Assembly (NCBI GenBank): GCA_031278575.1
Contig: JAITKD010000077.1
Coordinates: forward strand, 1-15,923
From: Spirochaetaceae bacterium
GTDB taxonomy: Bacteria > Spirochaetota > Spirochaetia > Treponematales > Breznakiellaceae
Length of the DNA: 15,923 bases
Reading direction: 5' to 3'
Shown here one piece after another: positions 5,793 through 13,160 of the stretch (position 1 is its first letter; each line of letters starts with the position of its first letter). A program made the translations under genes and the position numbers. The notes below the pieces were generated by a model, which was given only the letters and a program-made list of their open reading frames with translations, did no database searches and was not told the DNA's origin.

Positions 5793-7637
5793 ATGAAATT
5801 GAGTCAGACCTTTATTCCCACCCTGCGGGAAGTCCCCGGGGACGCCCTTATCGCAAGCCACCGGCTGATGTTCCGTTCGGGGATGCTCCGAAAGCTCTCC
5901 AACGGCCTTTTTGCCTATCTGCCCCTGGGACTCCGCTCCTTCCGTAAGGTGGAACGGATCATCCGGGAGGAGATGAACGCCATCGGTTCCCTGGAAATTA
6001 AGCCCACGGTGGTGGTTCCCGGTGATTTATGGAAGGAATCGGGCCGCTGGGAGACCATGGGGGAGGCGCTACTCCGGGTAAAAAACCGGCTGGGGACGGA
6101 TTTTGTGGTATCCCCCACGGCGGAAGAGGCCTTCACCGCCCTGGTCCGGGACGAACTCTCCAGTTACCGCCAGCTTCCCTTGACCCTCTACCAGATCAAC
6201 ACCAAATACCGGGACGAGATCCGTCCCCGTTACGGGGTGATGCGGGGGCGGGAATTTGTGATGAAGGATGCCTATTCCTTCCATACCGGCGAAGATAGCC
6301 TGGACGAAACCTATCAGGCCATGGGCCGGGCCTACCGGCGGATATTTAAGCGCTGCGGCCTTACGGTGATCCCCGTGCGGGCGGATTCGGGGGCCATGGG
6401 GGGGAGCGGTTCCGAGGAATTTATGGTGGAGAGCGGGATCGGGGATAATACCCTGCTCCTCTGCCGGGCCTGTGATTACGCGGCCAATGTGGAAAAAGCC
6501 GCCTGTAAACCCGACTGGGCCGGAGGTGAAGGGGAAACCCTCTCCCCGGAAGCCGCCCGGGCCGCCGCCGCTTCCACCGCGGCCGTCGAAAAAATCGACA
6601 CCCCGGAGGTAAAAACCATCGAAGAACTCTGCGGTTTCCTCAAAACCGGCGCAAAACGGTTCATCAAAACCCTGATCTACCGGGCGGTAAACGGGGAACT
6701 GGACCTCTCCTCCGCTCCGGGAAATTACCGGGGAGAAAAACGGCCTTCCGGGGAACCGGGTTACGGAGCGGCCTTTTTCGCGGTCCTCATCCGGGGGGAT
6801 CTGGAGGTTAACGAAATAAAACTCGCCGCGGCCCTCAAGGCTTCGGAGGTGGCCCTGGCGGCGGATAGCGATGTGGTGCGCCTTACCGGGGCGCCGGTAG
6901 GTTTCGCCGGCCCCGTGGGCCTGGAAGGGATCCCCGTCATCGCCGATCCTTCCGTAACCGCCCTGAATGACGTGGTTACCGGCGCCCTGGCCAAAGACCT
7001 CCACTACACCCATGTCGCCTACGGGAGGGACTTTGTCCCGTGGCTGGTTACGGACATCCGTACCGTCAAGGCCGGGGACCGCTGCCCCCTCTGCGGGGGG
7101 GAACTCTACGAAAAGAAGGGGAATGAGCTGGGGCACATCTTCAAACTGGGGTATAAGTACACCCGGTCCATGGGGGTGAGTTACCTCGACGAGGCGGGCA
7201 AAACCCGGATCCCCGCCATGGGCTGTTACGGCATAGGCCTGGACCGGACCTTGGCCAGCGTGATCGAGGAACACCACGATGAGGCGGGGATCATCTGGCC
7301 CATGACCGTGGCCCCCTATCAGGTGATCCTCATCCCCATCAAATACGAGGGGGCCGTCAAAATCGCGGCGGATGGCCTTGTTTCGGCCCTGGAAGACCGC
7401 GGGGTCGAGGTACTGTTGGACGACCGGAACGAGCGGCCCGGGGTCAAATTCAACGATGCGGACCTCATGGGCATCCCCTACCGGGTGGTGCTGGGGGACA
7501 AAAACCTGAACCTGTCGCCCCCCATGGCGGAAGTTAAACACCGCCGGGATAAGGAAAACCGCCTGGTAGAACTGACCCGGGCCGCGGAGGAACTCACCGG
7601 CCTGGTATACGGGGAGTTGGGGGAACTCAACCGGTAG
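5793..7637 (+). CDS. proS: Prolyl-tRNA synthetase (bacterial type, with editing insert)
   Basis: This is a class II aminoacyl-tRNA synthetase that charges tRNA-Pro in the cytoplasm. The 614-residue length fits the bacterial type. Motif 1 lies around residues 65-90 (TVVVPGDLWKESGRW), motif 2 at 139-160 (YRDEIRPRYGVMRGREFVMKDA) in two adjoining blocks, and motif 3 at 477-486 (GCYGIGLDR). Between motifs 2 and 3, about residues 225-405 form the INS domain that in this family hydrolyses mischarged Ala-tRNA-Pro. It is followed by CPLCGG (431-436) and GHIFKLGYKYT. The C-terminal anticodon-binding domain starts near APYQVILIPI and includes LLDDRNERPGVKF. The ATG is preceded by GAGG at 5782-5785 with 7 bases between. 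It appears to be a single gene, followed by a structured spacer and a tRNA gene. Confidence 0.97.
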   Translation: MKLSQTFIPTLREVPGDALIASHRLMFRSGMLRKLSNGLFAYLPLGLRSFRKVERIIREEMNAIGSLEIKPTVVVPGDLWKESGRWETMGEALLRVKNRLGTDFVVSPTAEEAFTALVRDELSSYRQLPLTLYQINTKYRDEIRPRYGVMRGREFVMKDAYSFHTGEDSLDETYQAMGRAYRRIFKRCGLTVIPVRADSGAMGGSGSEEFMVESGIGDNTLLLCRACDYAANVEKAACKPDWAGGEGETLSPEAARAAAASTAAVEKIDTPEVKTIEELCGFLKTGAKRFIKTLIYRAVNGELDLSSAPGNYRGEKRPSGEPGYGAAFFAVLIRGDLEVNEIKLAAALKASEVALAADSDVVRLTGAPVGFAGPVGLEGIPVIADPSVTALNDVVTGALAKDLHYTHVAYGRDFVPWLVTDIRTVKAGDRCPLCGGELYEKKGNELGHIFKLGYKYTRSMGVSYLDEAGKTRIPAMGCYGIGLDRTLASVIEEHHDEAGIIWPMTVAPYQVILIPIKYEGAVKIAADGLVSALEDRGVEVLLDDRNERPGVKFNDADLMGIPYRVVLGDKNLNLSPPMAEVKHRRDKENRLVELTRAAEELTGLVYGELGELNR

Positions 7638-7823
7638 TGGCGGCCGGATGGACCGCCGCGTACACGTACCGGTTGTGTATCGGTTGCTGGTCCCGGCCGT
7701 CAGGGTAATCGTATTAAAAGGCTCAAAGGGAGGATATTTCTACTGGCCGTAGACATTATCCTAATAAAACCTTGACAGATCTTTCCAATTGGGTTAATTT
7801 AAAAGTGTTTTATAGACTTCATC
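7638..7823. other. Spacer after proS with a long-loop inverted repeat
   Basis: Starting 3 bases after the proS stop codon, cggccg and ggacc (7641-7654) pair with ggtcc and cggccg (7689-7699), giving an 11-bp stem with a 3-base bulge and a 34-base loop. It could end proS transcription, but no T tract follows. The rest of the spacer carries the tRNA promoter listed separately; no gene is supported. Confidence 0.45.
7772..7800 (+). promoter_or_regulatory. Probable sigma-70-type promoter of tRNA-Arg
   Basis: A perfect TTGACA -35 box lies at 7772-7777. A 17-base spacer leads to TAATTT at 7795-7800, a weak -10 match; GTTAAT at 7793-7798 is an alternative with a 15-base spacer. Transcription would start near 7807, about 17 bases before the tRNA. 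The -35 box is convincing and the -10 box is not. Confidence 0.5.
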
Positions 7824-7897
<74 letters not shown>

Positions 7898-7900
7898 ACG

Positions 7901-7930
7901 GCTTAATTCCTTACCGGTTAAGGAATTAGC
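7901..7930 (+). terminator. Possible terminator hairpin after tRNA-Arg
   Basis: Four bases after the tRNA, gcttaattcctta pairs with taaggaattagc around a ccggt loop (12 pairs with one bulged T). The position suits tRNA transcript termination or 3' processing, but there is no following T run, so intrinsic termination is uncertain. Confidence 0.4.
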
Positions 7931-8064
7931 GAAATATGAATGGTCAGACCTCCGCCGGATTTCTACGCCGGCGCAGAACGGCGGAACACCGGGGAATTTG
8001 ACGCCCAAGGCGTTGAATATCTATACCTAACCCTGTCCGCTAAAACTGCCGATACTGTTATCGT
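7931..8064. other. Leader region of the sugar-modification operon
   Basis: No gene is seen. The region should carry the operon promoter, but I cannot identify one. The first gene also lacks a clear Shine-Dalgarno sequence (gatactgttatcgt directly before its ATG), unlike the ATP-grasp gene and the amidase gene further down the operon. Confidence 0.4.
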
Positions 8065-9594
8065 ATGAATGCCCTTGCCGTATTATATGGAGGAAGCCTT
8101 TCGGAGGCGGCCTTTGACCACGTTTTTTTCGGTAAAAACGCCCTGGATCTTGCCCGGGAAAGGGCCGGAGCCTTTCCGGGGGTGGAGAAAACCATCCTGT
8201 TGACGGGGGAAGACTTTGAAAGCCAAGGGGGTTCCGCCGCCCCGGATGGGCTTAATTTTGAGCTGCGTACCCGGCCGGTATGGACTAAAAAGGTCCTCCT
8301 GGATACCCTGGCCGATGTCTCCCGGGGGTTTGATCTCACCTATTTTGCTTGGGCGGATTGTCCCCTGCTGGACCCTGTCCTCGCGGGAACCATCAAGGAA
8401 CGGCATATTCGTTATGGGGCGGAATATTCCTATGCCGACGGCTGGCCCTACGGCCTGGCCCCGGAACTCCTGGCTCCGGGTACGGCGGCGATCCTTTCAA
8501 AAATTCTGGGAGATTCCGATGAGCCCCTGGAACGGGATGCGGTTTTTTCCGTAATCCAGCGGGATATCAACTCCTTTGATATAGAAACCGAGATTTCCCC
8601 GGTGGATCTACGGCACTATAGGCTGAACCTTACGGCGGATTCAAAACGGAACCTGCTGCTCTTGACCCGCCTGGTTTCGGCGGGACTTTCCGGCGCCCGG
8701 GGGGTGGAGGGGATCCTCACCGAAAACCCCGGACTGCTCAGGACCCTCCCGAATTTTTACCCGATCCAGGTCTCCGGGCCTTGTCCCCAGCGCTGCGAAC
8801 ACTGTCCCTATCCCCGCCTTGGCCCGCGGGAGGGCTTTCTGGATATCCCCCAATTTGAATCCCTGCTGGAAAAAATCGTAGGCTTCTCCGGGGATGGGGT
8901 GATAGATCTTTCCCTCTGGGGGGAATTATCCCTCCATCCGCGGAAGGAAGAGTTGATCCGCCTCGTCCTGGATCGGCCCGGCCTTTCCCTGGTAATTGAA
9001 ACCTCCGGTATCGGATGGAAGCCGGAAGACCTTGACGCCCTGGCGGAGGAGGCGGCGGCGGCCAAAAAGCGGAAGGCCCCCATGCCCCCCCTTTCATGGA
9101 TAATTTCCCTGGACGCCCAGGACCCGGAACAATACCGGAAGATCCGGGGGGCGGGGTATACCGAAGCGGTAGAATGTGCCAAAAAACTCATAAGCCTTTT
9201 CCCCCGGGACGCCTATGTTCAAGCGGTCCGAGTAAAAGGTTTTGAGGATGACATCGAGGGGTTTTACCGGTTCTGGAAAGCTGCGGGGGCTCAAATAATC
9301 ATCCAAAAATACGATGATTTTTGTGGTTTTCTTCCGGATTTACGGGCATCCGACCTCTCCCCCGTCAGGCGCCGGCCCTGCTGGCACCTTATGCGGGATA
9401 TGGCCATACTCCTGGACGGGACGGTACCCCTTTGCCGGGAGGAACTTTCCGGCGGGCGGATCCTGGGGAACGCCTTCCGGGAACCTCTGGAACTTCTTTG
9501 GTCCCGGGGAGAAAAATTCTACCGGGAACAGTGTATTCCGGAATATTCCGGATTGTGTGCGGGGTGTGATGAATACTATACCTACAATTTTTAA
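8065..9594 (+). CDS. Spiro-SPASM protein: nucleotidyltransferase-like domain fused to a radical SAM/SPASM enzyme
   Basis: The 509-residue product has two halves. Residues ~1-200 resemble the sugar nucleotidyltransferase fold: ADCPLLDP at 97-104, and YSYADGWPYGLAPELL, which parallels ADYAGYGGLPYG in the cytidylyltransferase two genes downstream. The usual N-terminal nucleotide-binding signature (Q.R..SSRL..K) is replaced by YGGSLSEAAFDHVFFGKNAL, so this half may not be catalytic. Residues ~232-430 form a radical SAM domain with a canonical CX3CX2C (Cys240, 244 and 247) for a 4Fe-4S cluster. The C-terminus is a SPASM domain for auxiliary Fe-S clusters, with Cys439, 457, 490, 498 and 501 and the typical CWHLMRDMAILLDGTVPLC. 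The layout matches the family known as spiro-SPASM, restricted to spirochaetes. The substrate is unknown; a sugar or the glycosylated protein are both possible. It is the first gene of the operon and its end overlaps the next gene by 26 bases. Confidence 0.88.
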   Translation: MNALAVLYGGSLSEAAFDHVFFGKNALDLARERAGAFPGVEKTILLTGEDFESQGGSAAPDGLNFELRTRPVWTKKVLLDTLADVSRGFDLTYFAWADCPLLDPVLAGTIKERHIRYGAEYSYADGWPYGLAPELLAPGTAAILSKILGDSDEPLERDAVFSVIQRDINSFDIETEISPVDLRHYRLNLTADSKRNLLLLTRLVSAGLSGARGVEGILTENPGLLRTLPNFYPIQVSGPCPQRCEHCPYPRLGPREGFLDIPQFESLLEKIVGFSGDGVIDLSLWGELSLHPRKEELIRLVLDRPGLSLVIETSGIGWKPEDLDALAEEAAAAKKRKAPMPPLSWIISLDAQDPEQYRKIRGAGYTEAVECAKKLISLFPRDAYVQAVRVKGFEDDIEGFYRFWKAAGAQIIIQKYDDFCGFLPDLRASDLSPVRRRPCWHLMRDMAILLDGTVPLCREELSGGRILGNAFREPLELLWSRGEKFYREQCIPEYSGLCAGCDEYYTYNF

Positions 9595-10561
9595 CGACAC
9601 CATGCCTTCATATACCGCGGTAGGCGGTATAGAACGGAGCGCGTCCACCGGCCTCTCGGCAATACTCCTCAACCGGGGCGGCAGGTACCCCCGGCGGACC
9701 CTGTTTCAGGAACTTGAAAAAATAGGTTTTGACTATATCATTTCCATAGAGGGGCCCCAGGAACGGTACGATTTAGAAGAATTATCGGGCCGGTTTCCCT
9801 CGGTACGGTTTATCCTCCTCAAGGAAACGATAACTCCCGGGGAACAGATAAACCTGGCGGTTTCCGAATTAACCAGCCCCCTCTTTTTTGTACTCTGGAA
9901 TGATCTGCGCCTTCTTTATGGGGGAGGGGCGGAAAAAATCGCGGATCGGCTCTTATGCCCGGAAAACACAATCCCGGAGGATCCAAAAAATACCGGTCAA
10001 CGGCTTTGTACGGTACCGGTTATTCAGAATTCCCACTATGAAACCCTCCCAACCCTGATTGCCCCGGCTTTTTCACGAAAAAGCCTTAAAACCTTTCCCT
10101 TTGCCCCCCTCAAAGAGGGATTATCCACCCTGTATCCCTTTGACGGGGTGGGAATTTACGACCGGGATCGTTTTGTCAGGCTGGGGGGATTTGACGGAAC
10201 GCTAAAAACCCCCCATTGGCAGCTTATGGATTTTGGTTTCCGGGCGTATCTTTGGGGAGAGGCAATACAATGTACCCAACTGGTCCGTTTATGTTATGAC
10301 GGAGAAGTCCCGGCGGAGGATAGTACCGCCGAAGAAAGTTACCGGCGTTTTTATCTTAAGAATTTGGCGCCGGTATTCCGGGGGGATAGCGCCCATATTC
10401 CCCTGCGGCGTTTTCCGACATATCTATTCAGGACCGGCTTTGATCCCTTTTCCGCCTGGGAAGATTTTTCCGCGGCCCGGCGTTGGGTTAAAACCAACCG
10501 TTTCCGCTTCCGTACCGATGCCCGGGTGATAACCGACCGCTGGGATCATCCCGAATCATGA
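9569..10561 (+). CDS. Glycosyltransferase, family 2-like (GT-A fold)
   Basis: The 330-residue product has GT-A features: a Rossmann-like start (FDYIISIEGPQERYDLEEL...), GEQINLAVSELTSPLFFVLWNDLRLL with Asp112 at the place of the usual metal/nucleotide-binding acid, and GIYDRDRFVRLGGFDGTL (GGFD at 206-209) followed by MDFGFRAYLWGE (220-231), a typical family 2 C-terminal block. It presumably transfers the sugar activated by the neighbouring enzymes. No membrane segment is seen, so it should act in the cytoplasm. I chose ATG 9569 because it has a GGGG-rich site just upstream and lies inside the end of the previous gene, fitting translational coupling. ATG 9602 (MPSYTAVGG...) is an alternative in the same frame. 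The stop overlaps the next start as ATGA. Donor and acceptor are not evident. Confidence 0.78.
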   Translation: MNTIPTIFNDTMPSYTAVGGIERSASTGLSAILLNRGGRYPRRTLFQELEKIGFDYIISIEGPQERYDLEELSGRFPSVRFILLKETITPGEQINLAVSELTSPLFFVLWNDLRLLYGGGAEKIADRLLCPENTIPEDPKNTGQRLCTVPVIQNSHYETLPTLIAPAFSRKSLKTFPFAPLKEGLSTLYPFDGVGIYDRDRFVRLGGFDGTLKTPHWQLMDFGFRAYLWGEAIQCTQLVRLCYDGEVPAEDSTAEESYRRFYLKNLAPVFRGDSAHIPLRRFPTYLFRTGFDPFSAWEDFSAARRWVKTNRFRFRTDARVITDRWDHPES

Positions 10562-11259
10562 CCGCCCTGGTGCTCCAGGCGAGACTTGATTCCAGCCGCC
10601 TGTACCGTAAGGCCCTGCTGCCCCTGGACGGAATCCCCCTCATTTCTTTGGTTATGGATGCCTTAAAAGCCGTTCCCTGCGATCTCCGTGTCCTGGCCTG
10701 CCCGGAGGATAGTTTCCGGGAGTTTCTTCCCCTGGCGGACGCGGGGGGATTTGAGCTGGTTTCCGGCCCCAAGGAAGATGTCCTGGGCCGTTACGCTCAG
10801 GTTATTCGGCGTTTTACCCCGGATCGGATCATCCGGGCCACCGGGGATAATCCCTTTGTATTTGCCGATGCCGCCGCGGCCATAAACCAAGAGGGGGTGG
10901 AACGGCATGCGGACTATGCCGGGTACGGCGGGCTTCCCTACGGGGCCGGGGTAGAATCGGTCTCCGCCGAGGCCCTGCTCAGGGCGGAACGGGAAGCGGC
11001 TGCCCGGGAGGAACGGGAACACGTATGCCCCTACCTGTACGGCCATCCTGAACGGTTTCTCCTCCACCGCCCCCTGGCCCCCGTGATCTGGCGGGACCCT
11101 TTTCTGCGGCTTACGGTGGATACCCCGGAGGATTATCAACGGGCCCAATCCCTCTCCCGGGCCCTGACGGAGGAATCCGGGGAGATGGCCCGGTATCAGG
11201 GGGAGACCATTATCAGGATATCAAAAAAACTCTTTCGGGAACCGGGGGAACTTCCATGA
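10558..11259 (+). CDS. Cytidylyltransferase family protein (SpsF/NeuA-like CMP-sugar synthetase)
   Basis: The 233-residue product matches the CMP-sugar synthetase/SpsF family, which couples CTP to an acidic sugar and releases pyrophosphate. The N-terminal nucleotide-binding signature is QARLDSSRLYRKALLPL (residues 7-23), although tyrosine replaces the common Pro-Gly before Lys. RATGDNPF (93-100) supplies the metal-binding Asp97, and LTVDTPEDYQRA (185-196) is the conserved C-terminal block of the family. Cytoplasmic. Its ATG overlaps the glycosyltransferase stop, and its own TGA overlaps the next start, both as ATGA, so production is probably translationally coupled. Together with the PseG-like domain in the next gene it suggests a nonulosonic-acid-type sugar, but the exact substrate cannot be read from sequence. 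Confidence 0.85.
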   Translation: MTALVLQARLDSSRLYRKALLPLDGIPLISLVMDALKAVPCDLRVLACPEDSFREFLPLADAGGFELVSGPKEDVLGRYAQVIRRFTPDRIIRATGDNPFVFADAAAAINQEGVERHADYAGYGGLPYGAGVESVSAEALLRAEREAAAREEREHVCPYLYGHPERFLLHRPLAPVIWRDPFLRLTVDTPEDYQRAQSLSRALTEESGEMARYQGETIIRISKKLFREPGELP

Positions 11260-13160
11260 AGGCCGGAACGGTTTTGGTGATCCCCGCATGGGAAAAGGGA
11301 AGGGGAGGGGGGCATCTGATCCGGTCGCTCACCTTGGTACGGGATCTCCGTTCCCTCGGCGGGGAGGCCTGTCTTTACCTGCCGGTCGTTTCCGGGGAAA
11401 GGGTTAAACCGGATTATCGTGAGGCTGCCGCGGATCTCGTGGATTCTTTTAATTCCGCCTGGATCATGGATGCCGGTCAAAAACCGGAAGAAAAAAAGTG
11501 GGACCTGATTGTGGCGGATAGGTTCAAAACTTCCCCTGAGGAATTCCGAATCTGGTCGGCCTGGGGCCCCCTGGTGGGTTTAGATGAAGGCGGCGTCCGG
11601 CGGGATCGTTTTGATTTCCTCCTGGACTTGCTCCCCGGTCCGCCGGGGCGCTCCTCGCCTAACATGACTTCCCCGGAACTCCTCCCCCTGCCCAAAAACC
11701 GGCGGCCTTCTTTTTTTACCCCCCCGTATGCCGGGGAGGGGCCGGTTTCCGGCGGGGCCTTACCCCCGGCTCCCTTCAGAATCCTGGTGAGTTTTGGCGC
11801 CGAAGATCCCGCGGAACTTTCCCTTGCCGCGGTCCAGGCCCTGGTCAATCCCCCGGAGGCGGAGATTACCCTCCTTTTTGGGGGCCTCAATAAAAACGCC
11901 GCCCTTCAACCCCCGACGGAAAGATCGGGGCTCCGGGTTCTCAAAAACATCGGGGAACTCCGGGAAAAACTCGCCGGGTACGACCTCCTCGTGACCCATT
12001 TTGGGCTTACCGCCTTTGAGGCCCTCCACGCCCGGGTGCCGGTACTCCTGGCTGCCCCCGGCCCGTACCACCAAAGACTGGGACGCCGGGGGGGATTTAT
12101 TTCCGCGGGAACCGGTAAAAAAGGGGCGGCCCGGCTTGCCCGGTTTTTGTATACGAAAAACCGGCTTGATCCTCAAAAACTGTATGCCATAGCCGGGGCC
12201 TGTGAAAAAATCGCCCGCCGCCATAACCTGGCGGGGGAGCGGCACGGAGATCTGGCCCTCCTCCTCCGGGAATTTACCCCGATCCTGCCCGCCGCCTGCC
12301 CGGCCTGCGGTAAGGGGGAACGCCGAAATCACCGGGTCCTCGGCCGGTTCCCCCGGAGGACCTATAGGTCCTGCCCCCATTGCGGTATGGTCTATATGCT
12401 CCGTTTGTCAAAGCCTTCCATAGAATATGAAACCGATTATTTTTTCGGGGCCTATAAACAACAATACGGAAAAACCTATCTTGAGGATTTTTCCAACCTA
12501 GTAAAGGCGGGAAAAATCCGGTTGAAACATATCCGCTCCCTCCTCCCCCGGACGAAGGGGGATATGCCCCGGCTTCTGGATCTGGGATGCGCCTACGGCC
12601 CCTTTCTCACCGCGGCCCGGGAGGGGGGATTTTCGCCCGTGGGCATGGATCCCGCGGAGGACCCGATCCGTTATGTCCGGGACGAGTTGGGTTTCCCCGC
12701 CTTTCAGGGCTTTTTCCCCGAATCGCCCCCGGAATTCCGGGACCAGGATTTCGAGGCCGTAACACTTTGGTACGTGATTGAACATTTTGAAGACCCCCGG
12801 CGGGTCCTGACGGAAATAAACCGCCTCCTTAAACCCGGCGGGGTCATGGCCTTTGCGACCCCCTCCTTTGGGGGAATTTCCCGCCTGAAATCCCGAAAAA
12901 AATTTCTTGAAAAAAGCCCCGCCGATCACTGGACCCTGTGGTCCCCCCGCCGGTGCGGTAAAATTTTGAAATCCCTGGGGTTTACGGTAAAAAAGATCCG
13001 GATCACCGGCCATCATCCCGAACGGTTTCCCCTGGCGGGGCCCTTTTTAACGAAAAAGATCGGCCCGGTCTACGGTTTTTTTTATGGGATCAGCGTGATT
13101 TTTGGCCTGGGAGATACCTTTGAGGTATACGCAATAAAAAACAAAAGGAGGGTCCCATGA
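11256..13160 (+). CDS. Fusion protein: PseG-like domain plus Cys-rich segment plus SAM-dependent methyltransferase
   Basis: The 634-residue product combines two enzymes. Residues ~1-340 resemble PseG and related GT-B-type UDP-sugar hydrolases/transferases: GRGGGHLIRSLTLVRDL (GH..R at 19-23), WDLIVADRFK, then GPLVGLDEGGVRRDRFDFLL, and further on RILVSFGAEDP and LLVTHFGLTAFEALHARVPVLL. PseG removes UDP from the sugar in pseudaminic acid synthesis. Residues 348-376 hold two CPxC pairs (CPAC and CPHC, 25 residues apart), probably a zinc knuckle like those preceding many sugar and SpsF-linked methyltransferases. Residues ~410-634 are a class I methyltransferase with motif I LLDLGCAYG (440-448), the Asp-containing motif II GMDPAE, YVIEHFEDPRRVLTEINRLL and KPGG. 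ATGA overlaps join it to both neighbours. The fusion suggests that sugar processing and methylation are linked. The methyl acceptor is unknown. Confidence 0.82.
   Translation: MKAGTVLVIPAWEKGRGGGHLIRSLTLVRDLRSLGGEACLYLPVVSGERVKPDYREAAADLVDSFNSAWIMDAGQKPEEKKWDLIVADRFKTSPEEFRIWSAWGPLVGLDEGGVRRDRFDFLLDLLPGPPGRSSPNMTSPELLPLPKNRRPSFFTPPYAGEGPVSGGALPPAPFRILVSFGAEDPAELSLAAVQALVNPPEAEITLLFGGLNKNAALQPPTERSGLRVLKNIGELREKLAGYDLLVTHFGLTAFEALHARVPVLLAAPGPYHQRLGRRGGFISAGTGKKGAARLARFLYTKNRLDPQKLYAIAGACEKIARRHNLAGERHGDLALLLREFTPILPAACPACGKGERRNHRVLGRFPRRTYRSCPHCGMVYMLRLSKPSIEYETDYFFGAYKQQYGKTYLEDFSNLVKAGKIRLKHIRSLLPRTKGDMPRLLDLGCAYGPFLTAAREGGFSPVGMDPAEDPIRYVRDELGFPAFQGFFPESPPEFRDQDFEAVTLWYVIEHFEDPRRVLTEINRLLKPGGVMAFATPSFGGISRLKSRKKFLEKSPADHWTLWSPRRCGKILKSLGFTVKKIRITGHHPERFPLAGPFLTKKIGPVYGFFYGISVIFGLGDTFEVYAIKNKRRVP

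Noticed and set aside
6069..7541. Long minus-strand open frame of 490 codons within proS
   Set aside because: It is the mirror of the proS coding frame in GC-rich DNA. The translation is rich in Gly, Pro and His with no domain, and proS motifs are all in the plus-strand frame.
9314..9568. Upstream extension of the glycosyltransferase frame to 9314
   Set aside because: The extension lies inside the radical SAM/SPASM coding sequence and shows no glycosyltransferase features. The fold begins after ATG 9569 or 9602.
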